A stretch of DNA of 64,000 nt from Halobellus litoreus (GCF_024464595.1 NZ_JANHAW010000001.1:310001-374000); one strand, 5' to 3'; positions 53,360-62,341 are shown, numbered from the stretch's first letter. Made by a program: numbers and translations. Notes: generated by a model from the sequence alone, not told the origin.

Positions 53360-54010
53360 ATGTCTACGACAGATGCACCGGACGAGTCAGCGCCTGAGGC
53401 GGGCGACGACTCGGGAGGGCCATCCCGCCGCGACATCATCAAGGGGACGATCGGCGGGACGCTCGTTGCGGCGAACGCGTACCTGTTCAACAACATCAGG
53501 CAAACGTCCGCAGCGGGCGACGGCTCGCCGGGCGTTCGAGAGCGGTTCTCGAACCAACTGAAGCTGACGGTCAACGGCCGGGAACGCTTCGTCAGGGTCG
53601 AAGACCAGGAGCGACTCGCCGAGACGCTCCGGTACAAACTCGGGCTGACGGGGACGAAGTTCGGCTGTGACCGGGCGATGTGCGGGGCCTGCACCGTACA
53701 GGTCGAGGGGGACCCGCTGTACAGTTGTACGTACTTCACGAAGGACGCCGTCGGCAAGGAGATCACGACGATAGAGGGCCTGTCGGAGGGGGGCGAACTC
53801 CACCCGATCCAGGAGTCGTTCATCGAAGAGCTCGGCGGGCAGTGCGCGTTCTGCACGCCCGGGATGATTATGTCGGCGAAGTCGCTGCTGGAGGAGAACG
53901 GCGACCCCTCCCGCGAGGAGGTCAAAAACGCCCTGGAGGGCAACCTCTGTCGATGCGGCAACTACGAGAACGAGATCGACAGCGTCCTCTCGGCGGCCGA
54001 GCGGATGTGA
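53360..54010 (+). CDS. Two [2Fe-2S] iron-sulfur subunit of a xanthine-oxidase-family enzyme, Tat-type N-terminus
   Basis: 216 residues from ATG 53360. The N-terminus holds a twin-arginine segment (PSRRDIIKGTIGGTLVAANAY), as in E. coli PaoA, so the enzyme is probably exported folded. The plant-type cluster is bound by Cys103, Cys108, Cys111 and Cys123 (GCDRAMCGAC), the second cluster by Cys162, Cys165, Cys197 and Cys199 (QCAFCTPGM, LCRCGNY). Order of genes is Fe-S, Mo, FAD. The Mo subunit starts 7 bases downstream. Confidence 0.93.
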   Translation: MSTTDAPDESAPEAGDDSGGPSRRDIIKGTIGGTLVAANAYLFNNIRQTSAAGDGSPGVRERFSNQLKLTVNGRERFVRVEDQERLAETLRYKLGLTGTKFGCDRAMCGACTVQVEGDPLYSCTYFTKDAVGKEITTIEGLSEGGELHPIQESFIEELGGQCAFCTPGMIMSAKSLLEENGDPSREEVKNALEGNLCRCGNYENEIDSVLSAAERM

Positions 54011-54016
54011 TCACCC

Positions 54017-56446
54017 GTGTCAAACCACAACTACGTCGGAAACGACTTCGAGGTCCCGGACGGCCGGGCGAAGGTGACCGGTGAGGCAAAGTACGCCGAC
54101 GACTACCAGTTCGACAACCTTCTGCACGCGAAGACCGTCAAGAGCCCGTACGCACACGCGAGAGCGCGGAGCATCGACACTTCCGAAGCGGAGTCGATGT
54201 CGGGCGTGCAGGCGGTCATCACCCACGAAGACGTCCCGGACTCGGCCATCGGACAACCGGCGCTCGCCGAAGAGCCGCTGACGTTCGGGTATCCGGTCGC
54301 CGCGGTGGCCGCCAACGACGAGTACACCGCGGCCGCGGCCGTCGAAGCTATCGACGTCGAGTGGGAGGTCCTCGACCACGTCGTCGACCCCGTCGAGACG
54401 CTCAAACCGGGCAGTCCGAACGCCCGGCCGGAAGGCAACGTCCCCACGGGCGAAGCCGCCGGCGAGAGCGCCGAGGGCCAGGGCGGCGGCGAGGCCGCGG
54501 CGGACACGATCAAGTGGAGCGACGCCGACTTCAGCGGCGACTTTCCCGAGAACCCCGGCGAGTTCACGATGGAGTGGAACTGGGGCGAGGTCTCGGAAGG
54601 GTTCGAGAACGCCGACACGGTCTACGAGGACACGGTCAAGGCCCAACCGCAACCCACGAACCCGATGGAACCGCGTTCGACCGTCGCCGAGTGGGGCGCG
54701 GACGGCCACGTCACCATCTGGGGGTCCAGTCAGAGTATCAGCCTGACGCACACGGGCGTCGCGGGGATGATCGGCAAACCGCCGACGGAAGTCACGTTCA
54801 TCTGCAACTTCGCCGGGGGCGGGTTCGGATCGAAGGGGACCGCCTACCCGCAGATGGCCGTGCCGGCGTTCCTCTCCCGAGAGGTAAATCGACCGGTCAA
54901 GATCCGCGGCACCCGGCGCGAGGAGTTCCACTGGGGGAACGGCCGCGCGACCTTCGTCGCGAAAACGCGAGTCGGACTCGACTCCGACGGGACGATCACG
55001 GCGCTCGAAATCGACGCGGTCGGCGACGCCGGCGCGTACTCCTCGGACGCGCTGTCGACGCTCAGTTCAGGGTTCAACTCGCTGACGCAGTGCTGGCAGC
55101 CCGAGACGCTTCGGTTCCGCGGGATCGGCGTGTTCACCAACACGCCCAAGCGGTGGCCACAACGCGGCCCCGGACAGAACCAGGCGGCGCTGGCGGTCGC
55201 GCAGGTGATGGACGAGGCGGCCAAGCAGGCGGGATTGGACCCGCTGGACGTCGTGCTGCAGAACGCCCCGGAGAACCGGGATCCCGCGGGTGCAGAGCGG
55301 CTCCCGATGACCAGCGCGTATCTCGGCGAGGCCTACGAACTGGCCGCCGACGCGATCGATTACGAGGAGAAGCGATCCCGCTCGGGAACCAGAGAGGGTT
55401 CGAAGGTGTACGGCGTCGGGATGGCGTCGGCGTCGCACCAGTCGGGGTACATCGGGTTCGACGGCCTCATTGTCGTCCACACCGACGGCACCGTCGAAGT
55501 GCGTCAGGGTGCCGGCAACCTCGGCACGGAGAGTTTCGCCGCGGTCGCGCGGATGGCCGCGGACACGATGAACGCCGACTGGGAGGACGTCGAGGTCTCC
55601 TGGGGGAGCAGCGACAAGTCCTCGTTCACGCTGGGGCAGTTCTCGTCGAACACGACGTTCACCGAGGGACTGGCCAACGTGAAGGCCGCCGAAACGGCCG
55701 TGCAGTACCTCAAGGAGCTGGCGGCCGCCGAACTCGGCGGCTCGGCGGACGCCTACAACGTGGAGAACCACGAGGTCGTCCACGGGGAGTCCGGGCAGTC
55801 CATCACGTTCGCCGAGGCCGCCCAGGCCGCCGTCGAGGCCGGCGGCAAATACTCGGCCGAGGAGATCCCCCAGCAGTACCAAGAGAGCCTGGTCCCGTTG
55901 ACGATCGCCGCCGCGAGCGACGCGGTCGGGCAGGGGCTCGTCGCGTTCGGGAAGAGCACGGGCGAGGACCTCGACGGGTTCGTCACCTCCTTCGCAGGGG
56001 CCATCGCGGAGGTCTCGGTCGATCTTGAGACCGGCAAGATCACCGTCGAGGAGATGGCCAACTACAACGATTCGGGGACCGTCGTCCACCCCGAAAGCTT
56101 CGAGGCGCAGATCGAAGGCGGTGCCATACAGGGGATCGGCTACACGCTCTACGAGCAGTACCGCCACGACGACGGCACCGGGATTCCGGTGAACACGGAC
56201 CTCTACAAGAGCAAGCCGCCGTCGATACACGACTACGTCGCCGGCGACCTCCACGTCGGCGCCGTCGGGGAACCCGATCCGTTCGGCCCCTACGGCGCCA
56301 AGGGCGTGGGCGAACCGCCGTACGGCGCTGCCTCCGGGGCGGTCGCCGCGGCGGTCAAAGACGCCCTGGGAACGACCTTCAACGAGTTCCCCGTCACCCC
56401 CGACAAGGTGCTCGAGAAGGTCCGCGCCGGGGAGGTGGACATCTAA
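54017..56446 (+). CDS. Molybdopterin-binding catalytic subunit, xanthine/aldehyde oxidoreductase family
   Basis: 809 residues from the GTG at 54017 (VSNHNYVGNDFEVPDGRAKVTG). PDGRAKVTGEAKYADDY opens the first domain, EVTFICNFAGGGFGSKGTAYP carries the GGGFG(S) motif near the Mo-cofactor, and GAKGVGEPPYGAASGAVAAA near the C-terminus holds the general-base glutamate of the family. A low-complexity acidic insert (about 145-165) is haloarchaeal. The nearest pattern is PaoC/YagR or CoxL-like; the substrate (an aldehyde or N-heterocycle) is unknown. Confidence 0.93.
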   Translation: MSNHNYVGNDFEVPDGRAKVTGEAKYADDYQFDNLLHAKTVKSPYAHARARSIDTSEAESMSGVQAVITHEDVPDSAIGQPALAEEPLTFGYPVAAVAANDEYTAAAAVEAIDVEWEVLDHVVDPVETLKPGSPNARPEGNVPTGEAAGESAEGQGGGEAAADTIKWSDADFSGDFPENPGEFTMEWNWGEVSEGFENADTVYEDTVKAQPQPTNPMEPRSTVAEWGADGHVTIWGSSQSISLTHTGVAGMIGKPPTEVTFICNFAGGGFGSKGTAYPQMAVPAFLSREVNRPVKIRGTRREEFHWGNGRATFVAKTRVGLDSDGTITALEIDAVGDAGAYSSDALSTLSSGFNSLTQCWQPETLRFRGIGVFTNTPKRWPQRGPGQNQAALAVAQVMDEAAKQAGLDPLDVVLQNAPENRDPAGAERLPMTSAYLGEAYELAADAIDYEEKRSRSGTREGSKVYGVGMASASHQSGYIGFDGLIVVHTDGTVEVRQGAGNLGTESFAAVARMAADTMNADWEDVEVSWGSSDKSSFTLGQFSSNTTFTEGLANVKAAETAVQYLKELAAAELGGSADAYNVENHEVVHGESGQSITFAEAAQAAVEAGGKYSAEEIPQQYQESLVPLTIAAASDAVGQGLVAFGKSTGEDLDGFVTSFAGAIAEVSVDLETGKITVEEMANYNDSGTVVHPESFEAQIEGGAIQGIGYTLYEQYRHDDGTGIPVNTDLYKSKPPSIHDYVAGDLHVGAVGEPDPFGPYGAKGVGEPPYGAASGAVAAAVKDALGTTFNEFPVTPDKVLEKVRAGEVDI

Positions 56447-56448
56447 CC

Positions 56449-57438
56449 ATGCAACAAGACATGATCCCGCCGCTCGAGCACATCGACGCCACGAGCGTCG
56501 ACCATGCCGTGCGGCTCCTGGACGAACACGGCAGCGACGCGGCAACGATCGCGGGTAACACCGACGAGATCAACTGGCTGAAGAACCGCGATCGGACGCC
56601 GGAGGTCCTCGTCGACCTGAAGCCGATCGAGGAGCTAAAGGAGATCACCGAGACGAGCGGCGGCGGCATCCGCCTCGGCGCGCTGGCGACGCTGTCGGAC
56701 GTCGAGAGCCACGACGCGGTCACCGACGGATTCTCCGTGCTCGCGGACGCGATGGGCGAGATCGCGACGCCCCAGATCAGAAACCAGGGGACGATCGGCG
56801 GCAACCTCACGCAGGACTCCCGCTGTTGGTACTACCGCGGCGGCTTCGACTGCTACCGCGCGGGCGGGAACACCTGCTACGCGATCACCGGCGAGTCGAG
56901 CGATCACGCGGTCACGGACTACTCGCGGTGTATCACCGCACACCCCTCCGACGGCGCGGTCGCGCTCATCGCGCTCGGTGCCGAGGTCGTCGTCAGCGGT
57001 CCGCGCGGCGAACGCCGGGAGCCGCTCTCGGAGTTCTTCGTCGGTCCCGAGGACAACATCACGGTGATGAACGACCTCGCGCACGACGAGATCCTCACGC
57101 ACATCGAGGTGCCCAGCGACTGGCGCGGCACGAACTTCTACTTCGAGAAGGTTCGGGGCCGGGACTCCTGGGACTTCGCGATCGGAAACATCGCGGCGGC
57201 GGTCAAGAAGAGCGGCAACACGGTCTCGGACATCCGGCTGGTCGCCAACGGGTTCGCGCCGACGCCGAAGCGTCTGCGGACCGCCGAGCGGTCGATCCGC
57301 GGCAGCCGCCTCTCCGAGAGCAACATCGAGGCGGCCTCGGAGAACGTCCTGCCGAACGCCGCGCCGCAACCGGACAACGAGTACAAACTGAACCTCGCGG
57401 ACAACCTCGTCAACCGGGCGCTCAACAGCGTCGCCTGA
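56449..57438 (+). CDS. FAD-binding subunit with four-cysteine insert (PaoB/YagS type)
   Basis: 329 residues, 2 bases after the Mo subunit. The VAO/PCMH FAD fold is shown by TIAGNTDEINWLKNRD and ATPQIRNQGTIGGNL, and the CO dehydrogenase flavoprotein C-terminal domain by VRGRDSWDFAIGNIAAAV. An insert carries Cys126, Cys135, Cys143 and Cys161 (RCWYYRGGFDCYRAGGNTCYA and SRCITAH), the spacing seen where PaoB and 4-hydroxybenzoyl-CoA reductase beta bind a [4Fe-4S] cluster. The sequence begins without a signal, so export would be piggy-back on the Fe-S subunit. Confidence 0.92.
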   Translation: MQQDMIPPLEHIDATSVDHAVRLLDEHGSDAATIAGNTDEINWLKNRDRTPEVLVDLKPIEELKEITETSGGGIRLGALATLSDVESHDAVTDGFSVLADAMGEIATPQIRNQGTIGGNLTQDSRCWYYRGGFDCYRAGGNTCYAITGESSDHAVTDYSRCITAHPSDGAVALIALGAEVVVSGPRGERREPLSEFFVGPEDNITVMNDLAHDEILTHIEVPSDWRGTNFYFEKVRGRDSWDFAIGNIAAAVKKSGNTVSDIRLVANGFAPTPKRLRTAERSIRGSRLSESNIEAASENVLPNAAPQPDNEYKLNLADNLVNRALNSVA

Positions 57439-57556
57439 GCGGACGGGGCCGACCTTCTCCGCGTCGGTCAGCACGCCCGACAGCCGCGGGGCCAAACAGC
57501 CACGACGCCCGTCGGCTACGCGATCGGAAGCCGGACACCCGCCAGCGGCAGGACGA

Positions 57557-58252
57557 TCAGGCGTCGTCGACCGGGACCGCTCGCACCCCGAAGTCGTCGA
57601 ACTCCTGGGCCAGGCTGGGGACGTCGCCGACGGTGCGGAACGTGATCCTGAACGGGACCGACTCGCCCGGCGGTATCGCCCGGTTCGGCCTGGTCCTCCG
57701 CGCACCGATCACGTTGCCGTCCGCGTCGTAGAAGGCGACGACGACCTCCGACGCTCGGGCCTCGCTCCCGTCGTTGGAGACGGTTCCGGAGACGACGACG
57801 CGGTTCTGCGAGCGGTCGGTGACGGACGCCGCTGCGGTCAGGTCCGCGCTCCCCGCGGACGCGCGGTCGGCGGCAACCGAGACGTCGTAGTCGTCGACGT
57901 CGCCCTCTGCGTCGTAGTGGACGTCGAACGGTGCCGACGAACCGGGGGCGATCGGTTCGCCCAGCGCGCCGCCGACAGCCTCACCGACCGCCTCCCCGTC
58001 GCGGTAGTACGTCACCGTCACCGTCACGTTCCCGATCGGATGCGACTGGCCGTTGCGGACCTCGCCGACGACCGTCGGTCGCCCCAGGCGGTCGAGGTGG
58101 TACGTCGTTCCCTCGACCGTCGTCTCGCCGGCCAGCGGCGCCGACGGCGCGTCGACCTCGCCGGTGACGAGTATCTCCACGCCCACGAGCCCCCCGTACG
58201 TGAGCCCGGCCGCCAGCACCGCGCCGATGAGGACCGCCTTGGCGTCGACCAT
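57557..58252 (-). CDS. FxLYD-domain membrane-anchored protein
   Basis: 231 residues. One N-terminal helix (AVLIGAVLAAGLTYGGLVGVEIL) anchors two beta-sandwich repeats: PTVVGEVRNGQSHPIGNVTVTVTYY and RVVVSGTVSNDGSEARASEVVVAFYDADGNVI, both of the FxLYD type. It probably faces outside. Function unknown. Convergent with the oxidoreductase operon and divergent from the DsbA-like gene. Confidence 0.8.
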   Translation of the reverse strand: MVDAKAVLIGAVLAAGLTYGGLVGVEILVTGEVDAPSAPLAGETTVEGTTYHLDRLGRPTVVGEVRNGQSHPIGNVTVTVTYYRDGEAVGEAVGGALGEPIAPGSSAPFDVHYDAEGDVDDYDVSVAADRASAGSADLTAAASVTDRSQNRVVVSGTVSNDGSEARASEVVVAFYDADGNVIGARRTRPNRAIPPGESVPFRITFRTVGDVPSLAQEFDDFGVRAVPVDDA

Positions 58253-58367
58253 CCATCGTAAGAGCGGGCGCAGCGGACATAAACGCTGGGTGCAGTTCGC
58301 GACGCGCCCGTCCGAGGCGCTCTCGGAGCCACCGGGTTCTTTGTCCGCGCTCTCCTGTGGGGAGACG

Positions 58368-59213
58368 ATGGTGGAGATCGACGTCTACGACGACCCCCTG
58401 AACCCGATCGGGTGGGGGATGCAGCCGGCCCTGCGGCGACTCAGATACGAGTGCGTCGACGCCGACTGGCGACGGCGACCGGTCGTCCTGGTGCCCGACT
58501 GGGACCGATACGCCGGGCCGGAGTTCCCGGGGGGGCGCCGAACCGCGCCGGCGACCTGCCTTCGGGTCGCCGAGGAGACGGGGATGCCGATCGACGAGTA
58601 CCTCTGGTTCGAGGACGCTCCCGAGGGCTCCAGACCGGCCTGCGAGGGAATCGAAGACGTCACCGAACCCGGGAGCGAGGCGCGGTCGCGGCTCTTCCGC
58701 GCCGCTCGGGAGGCGACGTTCCTCCGGCAGACCAACCTCGACAGCGACGACGCCGTTCGGGAGGTAATAGCCGAAACTCTCGGTCCCACGGCGGCCGAGA
58801 GGTTCCGCCCGGAGTCCTCCGATCCCGCTTCGCCGGGGCGTTCGTCGGCCCTCGCGCCGCCGGAGTGCTCGTCCGTCGACGGCGTCGAGATCGTCGATGA
58901 GCGGCCGGTCCTACCGACGGTCGTCGTCAGCGGCCCGTCAGGGCAAGCGGGCCGGTCAGGACGGGCGGGAATCGACGACCTCCGACGGCTCGTGACCGAG
59001 GTCGGCGGGTCGCCGGAGACGGACGCGTCGCCGTCGATCGAGTCGCTCGTCGACGAGTTCTCGCCGGAGGGGTGGCTCTGTGGGACCGAGTTGGCGGCGC
59101 TGACGGGGCGATCCTACGACGACGCCCTCGACGCCGCTGCGGCGCTCCCCGGGACCGAGACGAGGGAGTTCGCCGCGGAAACGTTCGTCCGCCGCGAGAG
59201 CGCGGAACGCTGA
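58368..59213 (+). CDS. DsbA-like thioredoxin-fold protein lacking CxxC, with C-terminal helical domain
   Basis: 281 residues from ATG 58368. It opens VEIDVYDDPLNPIGWGMQPALRRLRYE, the DsbA/YjbH pattern in which DPLCPWCW-like catalytic cysteines are replaced by DPLNPIGW. The helical insertion (PATCLRVAEETGMPIDEYLWFED, then SRLFRAAREATFLRQTNLDSDDAVREVIAETLG) fits the family. The last 80 residues look like a winged helix (GWLCGTELAALTGRSYDDALDAAAALP). No signal peptide, so cytosolic; adaptor or binding role rather than disulfide exchange. A second such protein is at 61241-62341. Confidence 0.75.
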   Translation: MVEIDVYDDPLNPIGWGMQPALRRLRYECVDADWRRRPVVLVPDWDRYAGPEFPGGRRTAPATCLRVAEETGMPIDEYLWFEDAPEGSRPACEGIEDVTEPGSEARSRLFRAAREATFLRQTNLDSDDAVREVIAETLGPTAAERFRPESSDPASPGRSSALAPPECSSVDGVEIVDERPVLPTVVVSGPSGQAGRSGRAGIDDLRRLVTEVGGSPETDASPSIESLVDEFSPEGWLCGTELAALTGRSYDDALDAAAALPGTETREFAAETFVRRESAER

Positions 59214-59261
59214 TGCGGTCTCCACGCCAATCGAACCCCAACGGGAGGAGTTCGTAATCAG

Positions 59262-59597
59262 ATGTCGCTCAACGTCTTCGAGCTGCGCGGGGTCTACGTC
59301 TTCGACGCCGGCGAGGGATCGGTGCCGCCGTCGCTCTCGCGCTACTACAACGACGCAGCAGACCGGTTCGAGGTCCCGAACGAGGCCGACCTCGAAGCGC
59401 TCGACACCGAGTGGCGGATCGTCACGGACCTCGACGCGTACCGCGTCGTCTTCGACGGCGACCCGCCGAGCGAGTTGCAGTCGGCGGCGTTGTTCGTCGA
59501 GGAAGCGCCGCTCCGGACGACGGTTCTGTGTCCGGATCGAGAGACGGTCGAGCGCGCGCTCGCGGCCGGCGGCAGTCGAGTCGACGACGACGAGTGA
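59262..59597 (+). CDS. Small soluble protein, unrecognised
   Basis: 111 residues, 48 bases after the DsbA-like gene on the same strand. Predicted alpha/beta: MSLNVFELRGVYVFDAGEG, DLEALDTEWRIVTDLDAYRVVFDG and a final TTVLCPDRETVERALAAGG. One cysteine. Codon pattern and acidic composition fit a real haloarchaeal gene. I do not recognise it; co-transcription with the DsbA-like gene is likely. Confidence 0.6.
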   Translation: MSLNVFELRGVYVFDAGEGSVPPSLSRYYNDAADRFEVPNEADLEALDTEWRIVTDLDAYRVVFDGDPPSELQSAALFVEEAPLRTTVLCPDRETVERALAAGGSRVDDDE

Positions 59598-59634
59598 GCG
59601 CGCGTTCGGCTCGGAGCGACTGTTGTTCGCTCGG

Positions 59635-60054
59635 TCACCCGCTCAGTCGGACCGACAGTTCCGCGCCCGCGAGTCCGAACACCGACCACGCGATCGTCAG
59701 GACGGCCAGCACCCCGAACGTCACCGGCCACAGCGTCACGCCGAACGTCGTCGTGATGAACCCGGACCAGGCCCCGAACAGGCCCAACACGAGCACGAGG
59801 ATCGTCGTCGTGATCGCCGCGAGCGCCCCGGCGACGACGCCGGCGACGCGCTCCTCGCCGACCGGTGAGAGCCGGGCCGCGACGGTGCCGCCGACGAGCG
59901 GCCACCCGACGAGGAGGACCACGAAGCCGACGACCCCCCCGATCTGCAGGCCGAACAGGTGGAGGAGCCCCAGCACGACGATCACCGCGGCACCCACGAC
60001 GTCCGGTGATGCTCTCAGTCCTCGGGATTCTGACTGTGTGACACTCGTTGCCAT
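59635..60054 (-). CDS. Four-helix membrane protein (DUF5518-like)
   Basis: 139 residues. Hydrophobic segments in order: VVGAAVIVVLGLLHLFGLQIG, GFVVLLVGWPLVGGTVAARL, VAGVVAGALAAITTTILVLVL and VTFGVLAVLTIAWSVFGLAG. The glycine-rich second helix with LVGGTVAARLSP is typical of DUF5518 proteins, though the assignment is tentative. Function unknown; same strand as MocA downstream in transcription terms reversed, so not obviously part of that operon. Confidence 0.65.
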   Translation of the reverse strand: MATSVTQSESRGLRASPDVVGAAVIVVLGLLHLFGLQIGGVVGFVVLLVGWPLVGGTVAARLSPVGEERVAGVVAGALAAITTTILVLVLGLFGAWSGFITTTFGVTLWPVTFGVLAVLTIAWSVFGLAGAELSVRLSG

Positions 60055-60186
60055 AGTACGCGGTTTCTCGCGGTACGAGGATAAAAATGTCGCCGCGAGA
60101 ACCGAAAGAGCGCCCAGGCGCTTCGCCGTCTCCCGATTCGAAGCGTCGCGCCACGCCTGGCGGTCAGCGATACAGGTCCACCCGAC

Positions 60187-60789
60187 TCAGATCGGCTCGT
60201 ACCGCTTCACCAGGTCCCAGTACTCCGAGGGGGTGTCGACGTCGGCGAAGATCCGCTCGTCGTCGACCGGGACCTCGCGGGTGTCGGTGTCGTCGGCGCG
60301 AACGACAGCGCGCGCGCCGCGGTCCTCGGGCGCGTTCAGCAGGGCGTCGAAGGCGCTCGACGCGAAGAGCGGCGGGTGTCCGCGCCCGCCGTCGGTGGTG
60401 GGGACGAAAACGTCGCCGCCGCCCGCGACGGACGCTGCGAGGGTCTCGACGACAGACGGCGGCGTCAGTGGACAGTCGACCGGGTTCAGCAGGACGCCGG
60501 TCGCGTCCCGCTCTTTCGCCTGCTCGACGGCCACGCGGACCGACGAGAGCATTCCGGTCTCGTACGCCGGGTTCTCTCGGACGGTGGCGGCCGAGAGGTC
60601 CGCGCGAGCGCGCACTTCCGACGCCTCGTGCCCGAGCACGACCACCGGTTCGACGCCGACTCCGGCGTACGTGTCGACGAGTCGCTCGACGAACCGCTGG
60701 CCGTCGAAGGTCAACAGGGGTTTCGGGAACCCGCCCATCCGCGTCGACTCGCCGGCGGCCGTGATGGCGGCCACGAGGTCCTCGGCCAT
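60187..60789 (-). CDS. Molybdenum cofactor nucleotidyltransferase (MocA-like)
   Basis: 200 residues. MobA-like NTP transferase: AAITAAGESTRMGGFPKPLLTFDG is the nucleotide-binding signature, then VLGHEASEVRARA, LLNPVDCPLTPPSVVETL and a central DGGRGHPPLFA. MocA adds CMP to the molybdopterin used by xanthine-oxidase-family enzymes, which fits the oxidoreductase at 53-57 kb. It starts one base after the stop of the 140-residue gene, so the two form an operon. Confidence 0.88.
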   Translation of the reverse strand: MAEDLVAAITAAGESTRMGGFPKPLLTFDGQRFVERLVDTYAGVGVEPVVVLGHEASEVRARADLSAATVRENPAYETGMLSSVRVAVEQAKERDATGVLLNPVDCPLTPPSVVETLAASVAGGGDVFVPTTDGGRGHPPLFASSAFDALLNAPEDRGARAVVRADDTDTREVPVDDERIFADVDTPSEYWDLVKRYEPI

Positions 60790-60790
60790 T

Positions 60791-61213
60791 TCACTCTGCG
60801 GGGTCTCGTTCGAGGTGTCCCGTCAGTTCGTCGAGGAAGAAGAACTTCATCATCACCGACTGGAAGACCGCCATCCCGTTGAGGTTGTCCGCCATCGGCG
60901 AGGTGACGGACTCCTGCTCGCCGAGGAGCTGGAGGACGGTCCGCGCCTCGTCGATCTCGGACGCCATATCGTCGAGGAAGGCCCGGTAGTTTTCGGTGTC
61001 GAACTCGTCGTGATGGTCCGGAACCGCCAGCGCGGCCTCGTACCCGTCTTCGAGCCCGGAGTCGAAGTCGGCGACGTAGTCTTTGGTCTGGCTGGTCCCC
61101 GCCTTGACCGTCTCGCGATCGATCCCTTCGCCGGCGAAGGAGATGAGGTACTCGTAGGCGATCTCGATCCGCTCGATCGCGTCACGCAGGTCTGACGCCG
61201 GGGTTTCAGTCAT
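60791..61213 (-). CDS. Helical protein upstream of MocA, function unknown
   Basis: 140 residues, predicted mostly alpha-helical: ASDLRDAIERIEIAYEYLISFAGEGIDRETV, then FLDDMASEIDEARTVLQLLGEQ and a hydrophobic, Met/Phe-rich stretch (NGMAVFQSVMMKFFFLDELTG). No cysteines and no signal. It ends one base before MocA and begins 27 bases after the DsbA-like/HTH gene. A role in molybdoenzyme maturation is inferred only from this order. Confidence 0.7.
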   Translation of the reverse strand: MTETPASDLRDAIERIEIAYEYLISFAGEGIDRETVKAGTSQTKDYVADFDSGLEDGYEAALAVPDHHDEFDTENYRAFLDDMASEIDEARTVLQLLGEQESVTSPMADNLNGMAVFQSVMMKFFFLDELTGHLERDPAE

Positions 61214-61240
61214 AGCGTAGCGGTTTGGTAGCTCGGGACA

Positions 61241-62341
61241 TTATTCTTCGGGAACCCGGGTCCACGCGCCGGTTGTCTCCCGTTTCACCGACCCCTCGCG
61301 TTTGAGCCGGTGGAGCGCGATCCGGCAGGTTTCCGCCGTCACGTCGAGACAGGCGGCGATCTCCGGCGTGAACGCCGTCCGGAGCGTCCCGAGAACGTCC
61401 AGGGCGCGTTCGCCGTGATCTTCGGGGCTGAAGCTCTCGGCGTTGAGCGCGTCGGTTCCGTACTGTTGCATCACGTTTCGACTGTGGGTCTCCGTGCGCT
61501 CTCCCGTGTCGCCGAGGTCGGGGTCGTGGGTCCGGATCGCCTCTCGCAGGGCCGGGAAGCCCGCCGCGCCGTCGACGATAGTCGTTCCGGCGGGTCCGTC
61601 GATTCGGTACACCGGCGCCGCGAAGACGGCGGCTTCGGTCCGTGACGGCGCGTCGTCGGGGCTGTCGGTACCCCCACCGTCCGTATCGCTATCGCCGCCG
61701 CCGGCGTCGAGGTCCGTGCCCTCCTCAGTGCTCGAATCGGTGTCGAACGCTGACTCCGAGCGGGTACCCGTCCCGGGACCGTCGAGACAGCTTCGGGGCC
61801 GCAGCGGCTCCGTCCCGGGCGTTCCGCGGACGTCGACCGCTGGGAGCAGCGAGACGGTCCGTCGGGCGCGTTCGAGGTCACGGCCGACCGCCGCCGTGGC
61901 GCGACGACCGCCAACCGCGTCGGCGACGCGTTCGGCGTCGACGCCGACCGAAGACGTTGCGAGGGCCCCCACATCCTCCGGAGTCGCCGGCGGATCACCG
62001 CCCGCGAACGTTCGGTCGGCTATCGCGCGGGCGAGATCGAACGCGGCTGCCGAACCGCCCGCCTCCCGCGCGGCGGCGACCGCCTCGCAGGCCGGCCACG
62101 ACGAGGGGAGGCCGTCGGCGGTCAGGGCCGAGTCGACCGGCATCTCGCCCGTATTTTCGAACCGTTCCCGGTCGCCGGCTGCGGCGTCTTCGCCCCCGAT
62201 CGGGGTCGGGATCGAGACGAGACAGCGGTAGCGGCGGTCGACGTCGTCGAAGGCGTGGCGCAGTCGGGACTGAGTCGGACGGTTGCGATACGCGGCGACC
62301 GAGAGCGGGTCGGAGAACAGCGTAACGGAAACGTCGGACAT
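61241..62341 (-). CDS. DsbA-like protein lacking CxxC, with C-terminal winged helix
   Basis: 366 residues from ATG 62341 (MSDVSVTLFSDPLSVAAYRNRP). The first strand and turn match the DsbA-like protein at 58368 (FSDPLSVAAY in place of DPLCPWCW), again without catalytic cysteines. A helical part (SSWPACEAVAAAREAGG) follows. A low-complexity Asp/Ser/Gly stretch (about 205-245) separates it from the end, where LDVLGTLRTAFTPEIAACLDVTAETCRIALHRLKREGSVKRE is a clear winged-helix motif. This combination of a thioredoxin-like part and DNA-binding part suggests a sensor; target unknown. Confidence 0.72.
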   Translation of the reverse strand: MSDVSVTLFSDPLSVAAYRNRPTQSRLRHAFDDVDRRYRCLVSIPTPIGGEDAAAGDRERFENTGEMPVDSALTADGLPSSWPACEAVAAAREAGGSAAAFDLARAIADRTFAGGDPPATPEDVGALATSSVGVDAERVADAVGGRRATAAVGRDLERARRTVSLLPAVDVRGTPGTEPLRPRSCLDGPGTGTRSESAFDTDSSTEEGTDLDAGGGDSDTDGGGTDSPDDAPSRTEAAVFAAPVYRIDGPAGTTIVDGAAGFPALREAIRTHDPDLGDTGERTETHSRNVMQQYGTDALNAESFSPEDHGERALDVLGTLRTAFTPEIAACLDVTAETCRIALHRLKREGSVKRETTGAWTRVPEE

